This document shows positions 6,299 through 8,095 of a stretch of DNA of 8,095 nucleotides, piece after piece; the first letter of the stretch is position 1, and every line of letters begins with the position of its first letter. The position numbers and the translations under genes are program-made. Where the stretch lies: contig JAGPVI010000073.1 in the NCBI GenBank assembly GCA_018067115.1, forward strand, positions 1 through 8,095, read 5' to 3'. Origin of the DNA: Bizionia sp. (lineage in GTDB: Bacteria; Bacteroidota; Bacteroidia; Flavobacteriales; Flavobacteriaceae). The notes under the pieces are model-generated. The model ran no database searches and was not told the DNA's origin. It saw only the letters and a program-made list of their open reading frames with translations.

Positions 6299-7990
6299 AT
6301 GACAAAAAAAAGCCTACTTACAGTTGAAGATTTATCTATTTCATTTCTTTCGGATGGCATAGAAAATGAGATCATTCATTCTATTTCTTATCATTTAGCA
6401 CCGAATGAGATTTTAGGTATTGTTGGCGAATCGGGTTCCGGAAAATCGGTCTCTTCTTTAGCAATTCTAGGATTACTCCCAAAGAAAATTGCAAAAATTA
6501 CTTCGGGACGTATTGTATACAATTCAGAAGACCTCACGGTATTATCCCCAAAAGCATTTCAGCAGATAAGAGGAAAAAAAATAGCGATGATTTTTCAAGA
6601 ACCGATGAGTTCTTTAAACCCCTCGATGCGTTGTGGCCCTCAAGTAGAGGAGATTTTAAAGCAGCACACAGCGCTTTCTAAAACCGCCATTAAAGCCGAA
6701 ACCTTATCCCTTTTTGAAAAGGTAAAACTTCCGGATGCCAAACGTGTTTATAAAGCCTATCCTCACGAAATTTCTGGCGGACAAAAGCAGCGTGTTATGA
6801 TTGCTATGGCCATTGCCTGCAAACCCGAAATACTTATTGCAGACGAGCCTACAACAGCGCTAGACGTTACCGTGCAAAAAGACATTATTGCTTTATTAAA
6901 AGAGTTGCAGGCCGAAAACAAAATGAGTATTATTTTTATTACGCATGATTTGGCACTGATTTCTGAAATTGCCGATCGTGTTTTGGTAATGTATAAAGGA
7001 GCCATAGTAGAACAAAATACAGTAGAACACATTTTTAAGGCAGCAGAACACGAGTACACAAAAGCACTTATTAATTCTAGACCGTCGCTAAACGCACGCC
7101 TTAAAACATTACCTACCATTGCCGATGTGCTAAACGATACGGTTTTGGAAGAGGTGATTACCCCGGCAATGCGTGCCGAAAAACATAAAATACTGTATAG
7201 CAAACCGCCGTTGTTAGAGGTTAAAAACGTTGAGAAAGAATATATGTCTACTTCTGGTTGGTTCTCGAAACCTGAGCATTTTAAAGCGGTAGACTCCGTA
7301 AGTTTTAATATCTACGAAGGTGAAACCGTAGGATTAGTAGGTGAATCTGGTTGCGGGAAATCGACTTTAGGGAACACTATTTTACAACTCGATAAAGCGA
7401 CGGCAGGAAATATATTATATAAAGGAGTAGATATTACCAAATTAAGCGCCTCGGAAACAAAAAAGCTACGCAAGGATGTCCAGATTATTTTTCAAGATCC
7501 CTATTCGTCTTTAAACCCTAGGATTCCTGTTGGTAAAGCTATTATGGAACCTATGAAAGTACATAACTTATATAAAAGCGATACAGAGCGTAAGGAAAAA
7601 ACTATTGCTATATTAAAACGTGTAGGCTTAACCGAAGCTCATTTTAACAGGTATCCACACGAATTTTCTGGCGGACAACGGCAGCGTATTGGTATTGCGC
7701 GCACTATTGCTTTACAGCCTAAACTTATAGTGTGCGACGAAAGTGTATCGGCATTAGATATTTCTGTACAAGCTCAAGTACTTAATTTATTGAATGAATT
7801 GAAAGAGAAGTTTAATTTTACCTATTTGTTTATCTCTCATGATTTAGCAGTGGTAAAATATATGTCCGACCAATTACTGGTAATGAATGCTGGTAAAATT
7901 GAAGAGTTAGACGATGCCGATGTTATTTACAACGCGCCTAAAAAAGACTACACCAAAAAGTTAATTAATGCTATTCCTAAAGGGCTTTAA
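6299..7990 (+). CDS. dual-NBD ABC transporter ATP-binding protein, oligopeptide/dipeptide (Opp/Dpp) type
   Basis: This 563-aa cytoplasmic ATPase contains two fused nucleotide-binding domains of the Opp/Dpp importer class, in the style of YejF or GsiA. NBD1 (about 7-258) has Walker A GESGSGKS (43-50), Q-loop Q100 in FQEPMSSLNP, signature SGGQKQR (159-165), Walker B ILIADE (178-183) and H-loop H216. NBD2 (about 305-563) has Walker A GESGCGKS (348-355), Q-loop Q399 in FQDPYSSLNP, signature SGGQRQR (457-463), Walker B LIVCDE (476-481) and H-loop H514. Both sites look complete. The FQ(E/D)PxSSLNP and YPHExSGGQ strings are hallmarks of the peptide/nickel transporter class. NBD2 has DES in place of the commoner DEP after Walker B; the catalytic glutamate is kept. 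It would energise uptake of peptides or similar solutes with a permease pair and a binding protein, none of which is encoded in the window. The ATG at 6299 begins directly before the first beta strand. The stop is followed within 4 bp by a tandem repeat, with no terminator seen. Confidence 0.93.
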   Translation: MTKKSLLTVEDLSISFLSDGIENEIIHSISYHLAPNEILGIVGESGSGKSVSSLAILGLLPKKIAKITSGRIVYNSEDLTVLSPKAFQQIRGKKIAMIFQEPMSSLNPSMRCGPQVEEILKQHTALSKTAIKAETLSLFEKVKLPDAKRVYKAYPHEISGGQKQRVMIAMAIACKPEILIADEPTTALDVTVQKDIIALLKELQAENKMSIIFITHDLALISEIADRVLVMYKGAIVEQNTVEHIFKAAEHEYTKALINSRPSLNARLKTLPTIADVLNDTVLEEVITPAMRAEKHKILYSKPPLLEVKNVEKEYMSTSGWFSKPEHFKAVDSVSFNIYEGETVGLVGESGCGKSTLGNTILQLDKATAGNILYKGVDITKLSASETKKLRKDVQIIFQDPYSSLNPRIPVGKAIMEPMKVHNLYKSDTERKEKTIAILKRVGLTEAHFNRYPHEFSGGQRQRIGIARTIALQPKLIVCDESVSALDISVQAQVLNLLNELKEKFNFTYLFISHDLAVVKYMSDQLLVMNAGKIEELDDADVIYNAPKKDYTKKLINAIPKGL

Positions 7991-7994
7991 AAGA

Positions 7995-8095
7995 GTGAAT
8001 GGTGAATGGTGAATGGTGAATGGTGAATGGTGAATGGTGAATGGTGAATGGTGAATGGTGAATGGTGAATGGTGAATGGTGAATGGTGAATGGTG
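7995..8095. repeat. perfect heptanucleotide tandem repeat (GTGAATG)n, n at least 14
   Basis: The 7-bp unit GTGAATG is repeated without a single mismatch from 7995 to the window end: 14 complete units plus the first three bases of a fifteenth. The array starts 4 bp after the ABC ATPase stop codon and continues beyond the window. On the plus strand the 7-bp period cycles through all frames and gives a TGA every seven codons, so it is not coding. On the minus strand the unit (CATTCAC) has no stop in any frame and would read as repeats of HSPFTIH. The perfect identity points to recent slippage or expansion. The array has no separate spacers, so it is not a CRISPR array. Confidence 0.97.

Noticed and set aside
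6763..7203. 146-codon minus-strand ORF inside the ABC ATPase gene
   Set aside because: It is antisense to the conserved signature, Walker B and H-loop region of NBD1, so it is a shadow.
7736..7748. DES instead of DEP after NBD2 Walker B as a sign of a dead ATPase site
   Set aside because: The catalytic Asp-Glu is intact, and substitutions at the proline position are, as far as I recall, common in this family in Bacteroidota.
7995..8095. CRISPR array or origin iterons
   Set aside because: The units are 7 bp, directly adjacent and identical, with no spacers, no DnaA-box match and no replication gene nearby.

Overview
The window looks like chromosomal DNA from a marine-type or environmental member of the Flavobacteriaceae (Bacteroidota). 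Three things support this. The DNA is AT-rich and its start codons lack Shine-Dalgarno sequences. It carries a secreted metalloprotease with a C-terminal type IX secretion (T9SS) sorting domain, which is confined to the Bacteroidota. Its CNNM/CBS protein has the short C-terminal tail typical of flavobacterial homologues. I recognise no phage, plasmid, transposase, CRISPR, tRNA or rRNA feature.

Left part, plus strand (2-1194): the 3' portion of a CNNM/DUF21-CBS membrane transporter-type gene, whose 5' end lies outside the window, is followed 11 bp later by an O6-alkylguanine-DNA alkyltransferase (ogt). A 349-bp non-coding gap follows (1195-1543). It holds a small hairpin and a roughly 91-nt element (1411-1501) that can fold into an elaborate stem structure and resembles a dispersed flavobacterial intergenic repeat.

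Middle part, plus strand (1544-3446): a membrane-anchored class C beta-lactamase-like serine hydrolase and, 28 bp downstream, a DEDDy 3'-5' exonuclease of the PolB-exonuclease-like family. These probably share a transcript. A strong bidirectional rho-independent terminator (3636-3665) separates the exonuclease from the convergent gene.

Right part: a large minus-strand gene (3699-6119) encodes a secreted M43 (pappalysin/cytophagalysin-like) zinc protease with GEVED, MAM-like, chitin-binding-like and T9SS sorting modules. A 179-bp divergent promoter region with an operator-like inverted repeat separates it from a plus-strand gene for a duplicated-NBD oligopeptide/dipeptide-type ABC ATPase (6299-7990). 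Four bases after that stop begins a perfect GTGAATG heptanucleotide tandem array of at least 14 copies, which runs off the window end.

Functionally this is mostly housekeeping and accessory metabolism: ion homeostasis or membrane maintenance, alkylation repair, DNA end processing, extracellular protein/chitin attack and peptide-type ABC transport. Extracellular proteolysis next to a peptide-type transporter ATPase is a plausible functional pairing, but they are divergently transcribed and no permease or binding protein is present here. I do not see a clear new multi-gene system. The most unusual content is in the non-coding DNA: the heptamer array and the folded intergenic element.
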